From positions 1 to 64,000 of the forward strand of contig NZ_VWXL01000020.1 in NCBI RefSeq assembly GCF_009746625.1: a DNA stretch of 64,000 nucleotides. Reading direction: 5' to 3'. Source of the DNA: Caproicibacter fermentans (GTDB taxonomy: Bacteria > Bacillota > Clostridia > Oscillospirales > Acutalibacteraceae). Every line of letters begins with the position of its first letter. Position 1 is the stretch's first letter. Made by a program: the position numbers and the translations under genes. This document shows, one piece after another, positions 44,697-53,242 of the stretch. The notes below the pieces were generated by a model that saw nothing but the letters and a program-made list of their open reading frames with translations, had not been told where the DNA came from and ran no database searches.

Positions 44697-45355
44697 GGAT
44701 CGTCCTCCAGCTTGTATCCCACGCCGGTAACGGTTGTGACACAAGTCAGATGAAGCTTCTTCCGAAGGTTTTTAATGTAAGAATCCACAGTTCGGTCAAA
44801 GACAGGCTTGTCTTCTCCCCACAGCTCATCCAGAATACGGTCGCGCGACAGCACGCTGCCTCTGTGTTCCACCAGAAGCCTCAGCAGTTTGATTTCCTTC
44901 GGCGTAACGTCGATCGGTCCGTCTGCGCCCAGTGCCGTGTAGCCGTTGAAATCCACCGTAACGCCCTGATACCGCCAAATGTAAGGGAAATCACCGGATT
45001 TTCCCCGGCGTAATAAAGCTTCCACGCGCTTTTCCAAAAGGACGATGGAAAACGGCTTGGTCACGTAGTCGTCCGCCATCCCGTCAAAACTGGAGATCTG
45101 CGTATATTCATCGCCGATCGCGGTCAGCATGATGACGGGAACATTGCTTGTCTTTCGCAGTTCATGAAGAACGGCCAGCCCCGTAAGCTTCGGCAGCATA
45201 ATATCAAGCAAAATAAGGTCATAAGGACTCTGACCGGTCAGCTTCAGAGCCTGTTCTCCGTCGTAGGCGGGAGTAGTTTCATATCCCGCTTCTTTAAAAT
45301 ATTCGCATATTCCTTCACTGGTATCCCGGTCGTCTTCCACAACAAGAAGCCTCAA
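44693..45355 (-). CDS. OmpR/PhoB-family response regulator
   Basis: 220 residues: receiver domain (1-115) with the phosphoacceptor in DLILLDIMLPKLTG and the Lys in DYVTKPFS, then a winged-helix DNA-binding domain (about 125-218) with VTPKEIKLLRLLVEHRGSVLSRD and VDSYIKNLRKKL. The start is a TTG at 45355, with AGGTGG about nine bases upstream. It is the first gene of the two-component/ABC operon and probably autoregulates it. Confidence 0.94.
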   Translation of the reverse strand: MRLLVVEDDRDTSEGICEYFKEAGYETTPAYDGEQALKLTGQSPYDLILLDIMLPKLTGLAVLHELRKTSNVPVIMLTAIGDEYTQISSFDGMADDYVTKPFSIVLLEKRVEALLRRGKSGDFPYIWRYQGVTVDFNGYTALGADGPIDVTPKEIKLLRLLVEHRGSVLSRDRILDELWGEDKPVFDRTVDSYIKNLRKKLHLTCVTTVTGVGYKLEDDP

Positions 45356-45655
45356 ACAGCATCACCACCTGAATTAATTTTAGCGGAAAGATGTGTAACG
45401 AATATGAAAATCAGTTGCCCCTTTCCCCATTTATAAAATTACGATCCGCGATAATTTTTGGCGTTGGGGATGCAAATGTCCGCTCCGGGCAGCCCCACCC
45501 GGATAAAGTTTTGCCGTCTCCGGTTCAGCAGTCCAACCGCGGGTCCCACGCTCAAAAGCAAAACCGCACAGGCTGCCCTGCACGGCTAAAACACACCGGC
45601 GTTGTTTAAAGTATTTCGCCGTTTTCATTATACCGATAATTTCTATCTTTCTCAA
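45356..45655 (-). promoter_or_regulatory. promoter and long leader of the two-component/ABC operon
   Basis: On the minus strand TTGAGA (45655-45650) and TATAAT (45632-45627) are exactly 17 bases apart. Transcription would start near 45620, giving a leader of about 265 bases before the regulator. No convincing gene is seen in this leader; a 65-codon frame (45431-45628) overlaps the -10 and resembles nothing known. The leader contains G/C-rich stems and could be regulatory. Confidence 0.6.
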
Positions 45656-45682
45656 TAAAAAGCAGCTTCTTTAGGGCTGCTT
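45652..45682 (-). terminator. terminator-like hairpin just upstream of the two-component promoter
   Basis: On the minus strand AAGCAGC, a short loop and GCTGCTT are followed by TTTATTG, and the T-run abuts the -35 of the promoter. No minus-strand gene is found between here and 45912, so its source transcript is unknown. Confidence 0.5.
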
Positions 45683-45825
45683 CGCAACAGCTCCTTCTCT
45701 GGAATTGATGATTGATGCCCCGGCCTTTTTACGATTTCGGCCGTGAGTCCAAGATTCGTCCGCACCCCAAAACGCCGGTGCTGTCGTAATTTCCAACTTG
45801 CCGGAGGAAAGATTTAATTTTATGA

Positions 45826-45875
45826 TTGACAGCCATACTACTTAATAGTAATATGATAATAACATTTTCATATTA
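45826..45875 (+). promoter_or_regulatory. nrtR-nadABC promoter with two palindromes
   Basis: TTGACA (45826-45831) and TAATAT (45849-45854) are 17 bases apart. The spacer holds TACTACTTAATAGTA (45836-45850), a 15-base palindrome, and the -10 begins a second one, TAATATGA ... TCATATTA (45849-45856 and 45868-45875). Both are candidate NrtR operators, since the regulator is the first gene. Confidence 0.7.
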
Positions 45876-45920
45876 ACATTTGGATAATAACAAATTCCGA
45901 CAGAAAAGGGCGTGGGCAGA

Positions 45921-46832
45921 GTGGCAGACAGCCGGCTCCGGAATGAAGACGGGCTGACAGAACAGGAATTCCTGCGGCAATACGACGTAACCCGGTATCA
46001 AAGGCCGTCGGTTTCGGTCGATCTCCTTCTTTTCACGGTGGTGAACGGCCCGAAATTCAATTATCGAAAGCTACCGGAAAAAGAGGTCAAAGTGCTGATG
46101 GTCAAACGCGGCAACCACCCGTTTATCGGCCAATGGGCGCTGCCGGGCGGTTTTATGTCGGTGAACGAAAGCCTTGACGACGCCGCATACCGCGAGCTGA
46201 AGGAAGAAGTCAACGTCAGCGACATTTATATGGAACAGCTTTACACGTGGGGGAATGTGGACCGGGATCCGCGCACACGCGTCATCAGCTGTTCCTATAT
46301 GTCGCTGGTCGACAGCTCCCAGCTCCAGATCAAAGCGGGCGGAGGCGCCTGGGACGCCCGCTGGTTCACGCTCGGCTATGAAATGCAGGAAGAAAAAAAA
46401 GAAGTCTGCTCCGGTGGTTATCTTTTTGAAAACCTCGTGAAACTAACCCTTTCAGGTAACGACGAGACCCTTTCCGCCGTGATAGGAACCCAGAAACGTA
46501 TTGTGGGGCGGTGCAAAACGCTCCAATGCCGTACTGTGGAAAACAGCGGGATTGCGTTTGACCACGCAATGGTCATTCAATACGGACTGGAGCGGCTGCG
46601 CAACAAAATCGAATACACCGATATCGCCTTCAATCTTATGCCCCGCTATTTCACGCTGACCGAACTGCAGCAGGTTTACGAGGTGATTCTGGGGAAAGAA
46701 CTTTTAAAAGCCAATTTTCGCCGTAAAATCGCGGATATGGTGATTGAGACCAACCGGGTGACAAAGGACGCGGGGCATCGTCCGTCAAAGCTTTATATGT
46801 TCAACTCGAACCGGCGGGAAAGCAATTTCTGA
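45921..46832 (+). CDS. nrtR: NrtR-like Nudix-related regulator of NAD synthesis
   Basis: About 303 residues. A Nudix domain (about 20-170) retains GGFMSVNESLDDAAYRELKEE, but the Gly near the end of the Nudix box is replaced by Asn (EEVNV), consistent with loss of hydrolysis as in NrtR regulators. The C-terminal part (about 215-300) is a winged-helix with FTLTELQQVYEVILGKELLKANFRRKI and the terminal LYMFN typical of NrtR. NrtR repressors sense ADP-ribose-type metabolites. The start is probably GTG 45921; GTG 45912 sits against the AAAAGGG ribosome site. It lies 45 bases before nadA. Confidence 0.9.
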   Translation: MADSRLRNEDGLTEQEFLRQYDVTRYQRPSVSVDLLLFTVVNGPKFNYRKLPEKEVKVLMVKRGNHPFIGQWALPGGFMSVNESLDDAAYRELKEEVNVSDIYMEQLYTWGNVDRDPRTRVISCSYMSLVDSSQLQIKAGGGAWDARWFTLGYEMQEEKKEVCSGGYLFENLVKLTLSGNDETLSAVIGTQKRIVGRCKTLQCRTVENSGIAFDHAMVIQYGLERLRNKIEYTDIAFNLMPRYFTLTELQQVYEVILGKELLKANFRRKIADMVIETNRVTKDAGHRPSKLYMFNSNRRESNF

Positions 46833-46877
46833 CAATCCCGCCGCAGACCGACGATAACAAGAACGGAGGTGCTATCG

Positions 46878-47795
46878 TTGAACGACCCTGAGCTCATCCA
46901 TGAAATCAACCGGCTCCGTAAAGAGCGGGACGCCGTGATTCTGGCCCATAACTACCAGCCGCCCGAAATACAGGAAATTGCCGATCTGGTCGGCGATTCC
47001 TTTGCATTGAGCAAAGCGGCTGCTGAAATCGACCGCAGGGTAATCGTTTTCTGCGGCGTGCGTTTTATGGCGGAGAGCGCAAAAATCCTATCGCCCCGGA
47101 AAACCGTTCTGCAGCCGGCAGCAGGCGCCGGCTGCCCGCTGGCCGATTCCGTCACGGTGCCTCAGCTTCGGCAGGCACGGGCGGCGCATCCCCGGGCGGC
47201 TGTGGTATGTTATATCAACACCAGCGCCGCGGTCAAGTCGGAATGCGATATTTGCTGCACGTCATCCAACGCGGTTCGGATCGCGCGGTCGGTCAGGAAG
47301 GAAGAAATCCTTTTTGTGCCGGACTGCAATCTCGCATCCTATGTGGCCGAAGCCGTGCCTGAGAAAAAAGTGATCCCGTGGTCGGGAAGCTGTGCCGTCC
47401 ATTCGCGCATCTCCTCGGCCGGCGTGGCGGCGGCGCGGGCGGCGCACCCGGGCGCACCGCTGCTCGTGCACCCAGAGGTACCGGCGAAAATCCGCAACCA
47501 GGCCGACTTTACGGGAAGCACCGCGCAGATCATCGGCTTTGCTGCCGGGTCGGACGGCCGGGAATTCATAGTCGGCACGGAAGTGGGTATTCTGGAAAAG
47601 CTCCGCTCCGTTCGTCCGGACGCTGCGTTCTATCCGCTGCAGGGGAATCTTTTATGCGCTGACATGAAGAAAACGACATTGCAGAATGTATGCGATTCTC
47701 TGACTTCTATGAAAAACGAAGTGAAGATGCCCGAAGAGCTTCGGCAGAAGGCCTTTGTATGCCTGAACCGAATGATGGCTGCAGCGGAAAATTAA
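46878..47795 (+). CDS. nadA: quinolinate synthase
   Basis: [4Fe-4S] enzyme condensing iminoaspartate with dihydroxyacetone phosphate to quinolinate. About 305 residues with NadA signatures: VILAHNYQPPEIQEIADLVGDSF at the N-terminus, the cluster cysteines in GAGCPLAD, CDICCTSSNAV and near the C-terminus (NVCDSL), and VHPEVP. The proposed start is TTG 46878 with GGAGGTG seven bases upstream; GTG 46869 overlaps that site. Followed by nadB after 28 bases. Confidence 0.96.
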   Translation: MNDPELIHEINRLRKERDAVILAHNYQPPEIQEIADLVGDSFALSKAAAEIDRRVIVFCGVRFMAESAKILSPRKTVLQPAAGAGCPLADSVTVPQLRQARAAHPRAAVVCYINTSAAVKSECDICCTSSNAVRIARSVRKEEILFVPDCNLASYVAEAVPEKKVIPWSGSCAVHSRISSAGVAAARAAHPGAPLLVHPEVPAKIRNQADFTGSTAQIIGFAAGSDGREFIVGTEVGILEKLRSVRPDAAFYPLQGNLLCADMKKTTLQNVCDSLTSMKNEVKMPEELRQKAFVCLNRMMAAAEN

Positions 47796-47823
47796 AATGC
47801 GATTCGAAAAGGAGGAAACTGCT

Positions 47824-49359
47824 TTGACCCGCTGTCTTTCAAATTTCGACGCGTCGGTCATGGGGCGCGCGTCGTTCGACGCCGTGATCGTGGGCGGCGG
47901 GCTTGCCGGAATTTTCTGCGCCCTGAACCTGCCCCGCCGGATGAAAACGGCGGTGCTCTGCAAGGGATCGGTCGAGGACTGCGACTCCTATCTGGCGCAG
48001 GGGGGCATTGCGGCAAGCATCGGCAGCGATGACCGCGGCCTGCATATCCGCGACACTATGACCGCCGGGTGCGGCGTCAACAATCCGCAGGCTGTGCGCA
48101 TCCTGGTCGAAGAAAGCGAACAGGCCATCCGGAAGCTGGCGGAGCTGGGGGTATCGTTCGACCGCAGGCCGGACGGCCGGTTTCAGCGTTCGCTGGAGGG
48201 AAACCATTCTGCCAGGCGGATCCTGCATGTCAACGGCGATGCCACAGGCAAGGGCATTATGACGGCGCTCATCGCCCGCTGCGCCGGGCGGGATAACATC
48301 TCTCTGCTCGAAAACACCTTTGCCGTGGATCTGGTCACGCGGGAAGGGACTTGCTCCGGCGTGATTGCGGAAAAAGCCGGAAGATTGCTTTGCCTTTCCT
48401 CCCCCGCCGTCGTGATGGCAACCGGAGGCATCGGCCAGCTGTTCCCCGTTACCACCAATTCAAAGGTGCTTACGGGTGACGGCATCGCCGCGGCAAGCCG
48501 GGCCGGCGCGGCTCTCGATTCCCTTGAATTCATCCAGTTTCACCCTACCGCGCTCTATTCGCCGGTGAAAGCGGAGCGGGCGTTTCTGATTTCGGAGGCG
48601 GTGCGCGGCGAAGGCGCGCTGCTGCGCAACAGGGAGGGAGACCGGTTCATGCCCCGCTATGACGCGCGTCTGGAGCTTGCCCCGCGCGACATCGTGGCCC
48701 GGGCCATCTTCGACCAGATGGCGAAAACATCCAGCCCCTGCGTATACCTCGATATCACCGGGAAAAAACGCGCGTTTTTGGAACGGCGGTTCCCAATGAT
48801 TTTCAGCGAATGCCTGAAAAGGGGTATTGATATTTCGAAGGATTGGATTCCAGTAGTTCCGTGCGAACATTATTGTATGGGCGGTATCCGCACGGATTGC
48901 GACGGACGCACCAGCGTCGACCGCCTATACGCCATTGGGGAATGCGCATGCACCGGGGTGCATGGAGCCAACAGACTGGCCAGTAATTCCCTGTTGGAGG
49001 ATGTGGTTTTCGGCGCTAGAGCCGCGGCGGCTGTCGCCGGGCGCGCGGCGCCGCCTGCCGATGTGCGGGACTTTCGTTTGGAGGGGAGGAAGGCCGGCGG
49101 TCTTGCCGACCCGGAAAAGCTGCGTGCCGGCCTGCGTCTCCTGATGGAGGAGGACGCAGGAATCATTCGCAGTGGGCGGAAACTCGGGCAAGCGCTCGCA
49201 GCCATCGAAAAGGTGCAGCGGGAAAGGATCGACCCCGCCGACCTTACGACCCGGGAAGAATACGAAACGGCGGATATGGTTGAAACGGCGCGCCTGATCG
49301 TAAGCGCCGCGGTGAAAAACCGCAGCAGCATCGGCTGCCATTACATTGTGGATTCCTAA
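47824..49359 (+). CDS. nadB: L-aspartate oxidase
   Basis: FAD enzyme oxidising aspartate to iminoaspartate for NadA. About 511 residues: FAD-binding VIVGGGLAGIFCAL, the Q-G-G-I-A loop in LAQGGIAASIG, FIQFHPTALYS, the C-terminal GECACTGVHGANRLASNSLLE, and a helical C-terminal domain. The proposed start is TTG 47824 with AAAGGAGG eight bases upstream. Fumarate is the likely electron acceptor in an anaerobe (general knowledge of the family). Between nadA and nadC. Confidence 0.95.
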   Translation: MTRCLSNFDASVMGRASFDAVIVGGGLAGIFCALNLPRRMKTAVLCKGSVEDCDSYLAQGGIAASIGSDDRGLHIRDTMTAGCGVNNPQAVRILVEESEQAIRKLAELGVSFDRRPDGRFQRSLEGNHSARRILHVNGDATGKGIMTALIARCAGRDNISLLENTFAVDLVTREGTCSGVIAEKAGRLLCLSSPAVVMATGGIGQLFPVTTNSKVLTGDGIAAASRAGAALDSLEFIQFHPTALYSPVKAERAFLISEAVRGEGALLRNREGDRFMPRYDARLELAPRDIVARAIFDQMAKTSSPCVYLDITGKKRAFLERRFPMIFSECLKRGIDISKDWIPVVPCEHYCMGGIRTDCDGRTSVDRLYAIGECACTGVHGANRLASNSLLEDVVFGARAAAAVAGRAAPPADVRDFRLEGRKAGGLADPEKLRAGLRLLMEEDAGIIRSGRKLGQALAAIEKVQRERIDPADLTTREEYETADMVETARLIVSAAVKNRSSIGCHYIVDS

Positions 49360-49380
49360 ACCGAATGCGAGGTATGTAAT

Positions 49381-50223
49381 ATGGTAAACGATCTTATCCT
49401 TGATGATTTTCTGCGTATGGCGCTTAAGGAGGACATCGGACTGGGCGATGTGACGACCGACAGCCTCATCGGCCCGGGGCAGGTCTCGCATTGCCGGCTT
49501 GTCGCAAAGGAAGCCGGCGTACTGGCGGGCCTTCCCGTTTTTGTTCAGGTATTCCGGCTGCTGGATGCGGGAGTGTCCGTAAAATTTTATCGGTCGGAGG
49601 GGGATTCCATCCAATCGGGAGAAGTGATCGCCGAGTTGGACGGCAACACCCGGGCGCTCCTGCAAGGCGAGCGGGTTGCGCTCAATATTCTGCAGCGCAT
49701 GTGCGGCATTGCCACCAAAACGCACCGGCTCTGCGCCCTGATTCAGGGTTATCCCACCCGCCTTGCCGACACCCGCAAAACGCTGCCGGGATTCCGCATG
49801 CTTGATAAATATGCCGTGACAGTGGGCGGCGGAACGAATCACCGAATGAACCTCTCGGATCTTGTGCTGATTAAAGACAATCACATCGCGGCGGTGGGCT
49901 CTATACGGCAGGCGGTCGCTCTGGCCCGGAAGCGGGCGCCTTTTTCCGCCAAAATCGAGGTGGAAGCAGAAAACCTGGAACAACTCGCGGAGGCCGCGGA
50001 AGCTGGGGCCGACATCGTCATGCTCGATAATATGGACTGTGCGGAAATGAAAAAAGCAGTTAATTGGGTGCAAGGCAGGTTCTGCCTTGAAGCTTCGGGC
50101 AATATCGATGAGGAGAACGTCATTGCCGTGGCAGCCACAGGCATTGACCTCATCTCCTGCGGCGCGCTGACCCATTCGGTGCGGGCGCTGGACATCAGCC
50201 TAAAATTTGATTTGCCCCGCTGA
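49381..50223 (+). CDS. nadC: nicotinate-nucleotide pyrophosphorylase (quinolinate phosphoribosyltransferase)
   Basis: Converts quinolinate and PRPP to nicotinate mononucleotide. The 280-residue protein has DDFLRMALKEDIGLGDVTTD, the phosphate-binding ADTRKTLPGFRMLDKYAV, GGGTNHRMNLSDLVLIKDNH, and IEVEAENLEQLAEA. It ends the NAD operon; a GGAAAACCCCGCCGGC...GGGGTTTCC hairpin follows. Confidence 0.96.
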   Translation: MVNDLILDDFLRMALKEDIGLGDVTTDSLIGPGQVSHCRLVAKEAGVLAGLPVFVQVFRLLDAGVSVKFYRSEGDSIQSGEVIAELDGNTRALLQGERVALNILQRMCGIATKTHRLCALIQGYPTRLADTRKTLPGFRMLDKYAVTVGGGTNHRMNLSDLVLIKDNHIAAVGSIRQAVALARKRAPFSAKIEVEAENLEQLAEAAEAGADIVMLDNMDCAEMKKAVNWVQGRFCLEASGNIDEENVIAVAATGIDLISCGALTHSVRALDISLKFDLPR

Positions 50224-50241
50224 TTTCACCGTTTTTATACA

Positions 50242-50282
50242 GGAAAACCCCGCCGGCTTGGAAGCTGACGGGGTTTCCCTGA
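50242..50282 (+). terminator. hairpin after nadC
   Basis: GGAAAACCCCGCCGGC (50242-50257) pairs with GCTGACGGGGTTTCC (50264-50278), with a short TGATTT tail. Stable stem, weak T-run. Confidence 0.6.
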
Positions 50283-50306
50283 TTTAACAAAATAATCAAA
50301 AATTCA

Positions 50307-50335
50307 TTGAATAAAAAATATTTTAGTGATATAAT
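50307..50335 (+). promoter_or_regulatory. promoter of the RidA gene
   Basis: TTGAAT (50307-50312) and TATAAT (50330-50335) are 17 bases apart, in strongly A/T-rich sequence 38 bases before the RidA start. Confidence 0.7.
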
Positions 50336-50372
50336 AATGAAAAATCATAATTAATAACAGGAGGCAGTTGCC

Positions 50373-50750
50373 GTGATGAAAAAAACAGACACAAAAAATG
50401 CTCCCGCCGCGATAGGACCATATTCGCAAGCTGTCGAGGCAAACGGATTTTTGTTTACATCCGGACAAATCCCTCTCTCGCCCAAAACAATGCAAATTGT
50501 CGAAGGCGGAATTGAAGCTCAGACGGAGCAGGTCATCCAAAATCTGCGGGAAGTTTTGGCGGAAAGTCATATTTCGTTTGAACAGACCGTTAAAACAACA
50601 TGCTATCTAGCCAATATAGACGACTTTGAAAAATTCAACCGTATTTATGAAAAATACTTTACCGAAAAGCCGGCCAGAAGCTGCATTTCTGTAAAAGCCC
50701 TTCCCGAAAACGTCCTGTGTGAGATTGATCTGGTGGCGACGCTGGCCTAA
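50373..50750 (+). CDS. ridA: RidA-family enamine/imine deaminase
   Basis: 125-residue YjgF/RidA-family protein. RidA trimers hydrolyse reactive enamines/imines such as 2-aminoacrylate, released by PLP-dependent serine/threonine dehydratases. Family motifs are IGPYSQAVEANGFLFTSGQIP, VKTTCYLANIDDFEKFN, and the active-site Arg in PARSCISVKALP with a terminal CEID. GGAGG precedes GTG 50373 by eight bases; ATG 50376 is an equal alternative. It has its own promoter and lies convergent to the YheO-like regulator. Nearby serine dehydratase genes suggest its context, although that enzyme is Fe-S rather than PLP-dependent. Confidence 0.9.
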   Translation: MMKKTDTKNAPAAIGPYSQAVEANGFLFTSGQIPLSPKTMQIVEGGIEAQTEQVIQNLREVLAESHISFEQTVKTTCYLANIDDFEKFNRIYEKYFTEKPARSCISVKALPENVLCEIDLVATLA

Positions 50751-50763
50751 TCGCGCAGCGTCC

Positions 50764-51432
50764 TTATTTGCGCGGCCGATTCCGAATATGCATATAAACC
50801 GTATTTTTTGAAATAGAGAGTATTGCGGCAATTTTAACTACTGCGTCTTTGAGATTAAATATTCCTTTTTCGTACAAGAAATTGATGATTTCCTTATTCC
50901 TGTTTGCAACGGTAATGGAACTGTCGTTAAAAACTTTTTCTTTTGCCATTTCCACCGACGCACGGATCAAATCGTCCGAATTCTCCACATAATTTTCCGT
51001 GAAAGTTTTGGCTGTTTCGATACCCGGCTGCGGCAGAAAAGAGTTGATGACTGAAAAAAAAGGGGTATTCAGATAATAATTGATACATAGCAGTCCGATA
51101 ATCCGATTTTTATCTCCCTGAATCGAAATGGTGCAGGATTTTAACGGCTGTCCCGTTTTGCTCTTGCTGAAATAAGTCAAAAAATGCCGGTCGGAATTTT
51201 TTTGATTATTTTCCAGGAACGCTAACGCCAAATCCGTGATAGGCGCGCCAATGCTCCTGCCGGAATGGTACCCATGAATAATTTCGATCACAGAATGGTC
51301 AAGATCTTCCAGACTATGGAGGATCACTTCGCAGCTTTCCCCTAAATAATCCGCAAGTCCTTTCGCAAAAACCTTATAGGTTTCAATAATTTTTTTTTCG
51401 GTGATTGAAAGCTTTACGTTTGAATACTGCAT
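50764..51432 (-). CDS. YheO/DauR-like PAS-HTH transcriptional regulator
   Basis: 222 residues with an N-terminal YheO-type PAS-like domain (about 10-120, KGLADYLGESCEVILHSLEDLDHSVIEIIHGYHSGRSIGAPITD) and a C-terminal helix-turn-helix (about 170-220, GIFNLKDAVVKIAAILSISKNTVYMHIR). Members such as DauR control amino-acid and enamine-related genes. It is divergent from sdaAB and convergent to ridA, the layout expected for a regulator of both. A possible minus promoter is TTGACA / TAAGAT, 18 bases apart (51533-51504). Confidence 0.88.
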   Translation of the reverse strand: MQYSNVKLSITEKKIIETYKVFAKGLADYLGESCEVILHSLEDLDHSVIEIIHGYHSGRSIGAPITDLALAFLENNQKNSDRHFLTYFSKSKTGQPLKSCTISIQGDKNRIIGLLCINYYLNTPFFSVINSFLPQPGIETAKTFTENYVENSDDLIRASVEMAKEKVFNDSSITVANRNKEIINFLYEKGIFNLKDAVVKIAAILSISKNTVYMHIRNRPRK

Positions 51433-51592
51433 AATTTCTCCTTACATTCTGATCAAACAGTCTTTTATTGAAGGTTTCCGTTATCCGATATTAAAGCAAT
51501 TACATCTTAAGTGATTGTCCGGAACCCTGTCAACAGAAAAGTTTCAAGCCGTTTAAAAAGTTTTCCCAGGATAAAAGGAGCAGGAAGAAAAT

Positions 51593-52252
51593 ATGGACGT
51601 CTTCAGCATTATTGGTCCCGTCATGATCGGACCATCCAGTTCCCACACCGCGGGGGCCGTAAAAATTGGAAATGCCGCGGCTTCTTTACTGGGGGAAGAA
51701 CCCGCATCGGCCGATATCCTGTTTGTCGGTTCCTTTGCCAAAACCTATAAGGGACATGGAACCGACAAAGCGGTAATCGCCGGTATTCTGGGCATGAAGC
51801 CAAGCGATTCACGCATTAAAACAAGTATGAATCTCGCGAAAGAAAAGGGAATCAAAATTGCATTTCGGCAAGGGGAGCTGCCGGGAGCCCACCCCAACAC
51901 CATGGTGATCACCCTGGCGGGAAAGCGGGGGAAAAAGGTATCGGTTCAGGGAGCCTCCATCGGCGGAGGAAATATTGTCATCAACCGGATCAACAGCTAT
52001 CCGGTCAATGTGGCCGGTCAAAACACAACTCTTCTCGTTTTTCACCGCGATGTTCCCGGCATGATTTCAGATGTTACAAGGCTCTTGGCAATTCGGGACG
52101 TCAACATCAATCATTTCAGTCTGAGCCGCAACCGTCGGGGAGGCGCCGCAGTCATGGCGATCGAAATCGACGGCGAAATGGACGATGATATTGCACAAGA
52201 AATCAATCGCGCCCACAATATCCTCAGCGCCGTAGTTTTAAGACTGAATTAG
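51593..52252 (+). CDS. sdaAB: L-serine ammonia-lyase, iron-sulfur-dependent, beta subunit
   Basis: 219-residue subunit of the two-component [4Fe-4S] L-serine dehydratase that converts serine to pyruvate and ammonia. The SSSHTAGAVKIGNAA motif is at about 18-32 and a C-terminal ACT domain (about 145-219, VFHRDVPGMISDVTRLLA) may bind serine. It precedes sdaAA by 11 bases. The 160-base gap to the divergent regulator holds the presumed promoters. Confidence 0.95.
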   Translation: MDVFSIIGPVMIGPSSSHTAGAVKIGNAAASLLGEEPASADILFVGSFAKTYKGHGTDKAVIAGILGMKPSDSRIKTSMNLAKEKGIKIAFRQGELPGAHPNTMVITLAGKRGKKVSVQGASIGGGNIVINRINSYPVNVAGQNTTLLVFHRDVPGMISDVTRLLAIRDVNINHFSLSRNRRGGAAVMAIEIDGEMDDDIAQEINRAHNILSAVVLRLN

Positions 52253-52263
52253 GGAGAAAAAGT

Positions 52264-53160
52264 ATGTTTGCTTATGAATCTGTTCAAGAGCTGATTTCCG
52301 CAGCGGACAAACAGGGAAAGAAAATTTCCGAACTTGTATTGCGGGATCAGGCGGAATACCTGGAAAAAGAGAGTAACGCGATCTATGAGCAAATGCACAA
52401 GAATTTTCTTGTGATGAAAAAGGCCTCTGAAGACGGCTTAAAGAAAAACACGCGATCAGCCAGCGGCCTGACCGGCGGCAACGCCATAAAAATGAATCAG
52501 GTGGTCGAAGCCGGCAAAAGCATCTGCGGCAGGGTCATCGGGAAAGCCATTGCGAGAGCGCTGGCCGTTTCTGAAACGAATGCATGCATGGGCAGGATCG
52601 TAGCCGCTCCGACGGCAGGCTCCTGCGGGATTCTTCCCGCCGCCGTGCTTACCTTGGCGGAGGAGCACCACTTGGATGAACACGATGCGGTTATGTCACT
52701 GTTCACCGCCGCGGGCTTTGGCATGGTGATTGCAAAAAAGGCCAGTATTGCCGGGGCGGAGGGCGGATGTCAGGCAGAATGCGGTTCAGCGGCCGCCATG
52801 GCCGCCGCCGCCCTGACAGAGCTGATGGGCGGAACCCCGCAGATGGCTGGCCACGCTTGTTCGATCGCCATAAAAAACATTTTGGGGTTAGTCTGTGATC
52901 CAGTCGCCGGTCTGGTCGAAATTCCCTGCATTAAGCGAAACGCGTCTGGTGTTTCCAACGCGTTCATCTCGGCGGATATGGCACTTGCCGGAATTAAAAG
53001 CGCAATTCCGGCGGACGAAGTCATTGAAGCCATGAAAAAAGTCGGGGACGCGATGCCAAACAGTCTGAAAGAAACCGCAGAAGGCGGACTTGCTGCGACA
53101 CCGACCGGAAAGGCTCTTTATAAAAAAGTATTTGGCCGCTGCGGCGATGAAAAGCTATAA
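52264..53160 (+). CDS. sdaAA: L-serine ammonia-lyase, iron-sulfur-dependent, alpha subunit
   Basis: Catalytic 298-residue subunit. Segments with the cluster-binding and substrate residues are visible: APTAGSCGILPA, GAEGGCQAECGSAAAMAA and LVCDPVAGLVEIPCIKRNA. GGGAG precedes the ATG. Forms the enzyme with SdaAB; a symporter gene follows after about 80 bases. Confidence 0.96.
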   Translation: MFAYESVQELISAADKQGKKISELVLRDQAEYLEKESNAIYEQMHKNFLVMKKASEDGLKKNTRSASGLTGGNAIKMNQVVEAGKSICGRVIGKAIARALAVSETNACMGRIVAAPTAGSCGILPAAVLTLAEEHHLDEHDAVMSLFTAAGFGMVIAKKASIAGAEGGCQAECGSAAAMAAAALTELMGGTPQMAGHACSIAIKNILGLVCDPVAGLVEIPCIKRNASGVSNAFISADMALAGIKSAIPADEVIEAMKKVGDAMPNSLKETAEGGLAATPTGKALYKKVFGRCGDEKL

Positions 53161-53242
53161 GCTGCTCACCCTTGCGCAACGATGGATTTTGACGGTTGTT
53201 GCATTTCGTGCAGCAAAATATAATATTGAGGAGGAAGATAAA

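Noticed and set aside
45431-45628. 65-codon minus-strand frame downstream of the two-component promoter
   Set aside because: Its ATG overlaps the -10 box, so it could not be translated from that promoter; no resemblance to known proteins.
53090-53242. N-terminal extension of the symporter frame overlapping sdaAA
   Set aside because: The overlap arises from an open frame upstream of a clear ATG with GAGGAGGA; no fusion or frameshift is needed.
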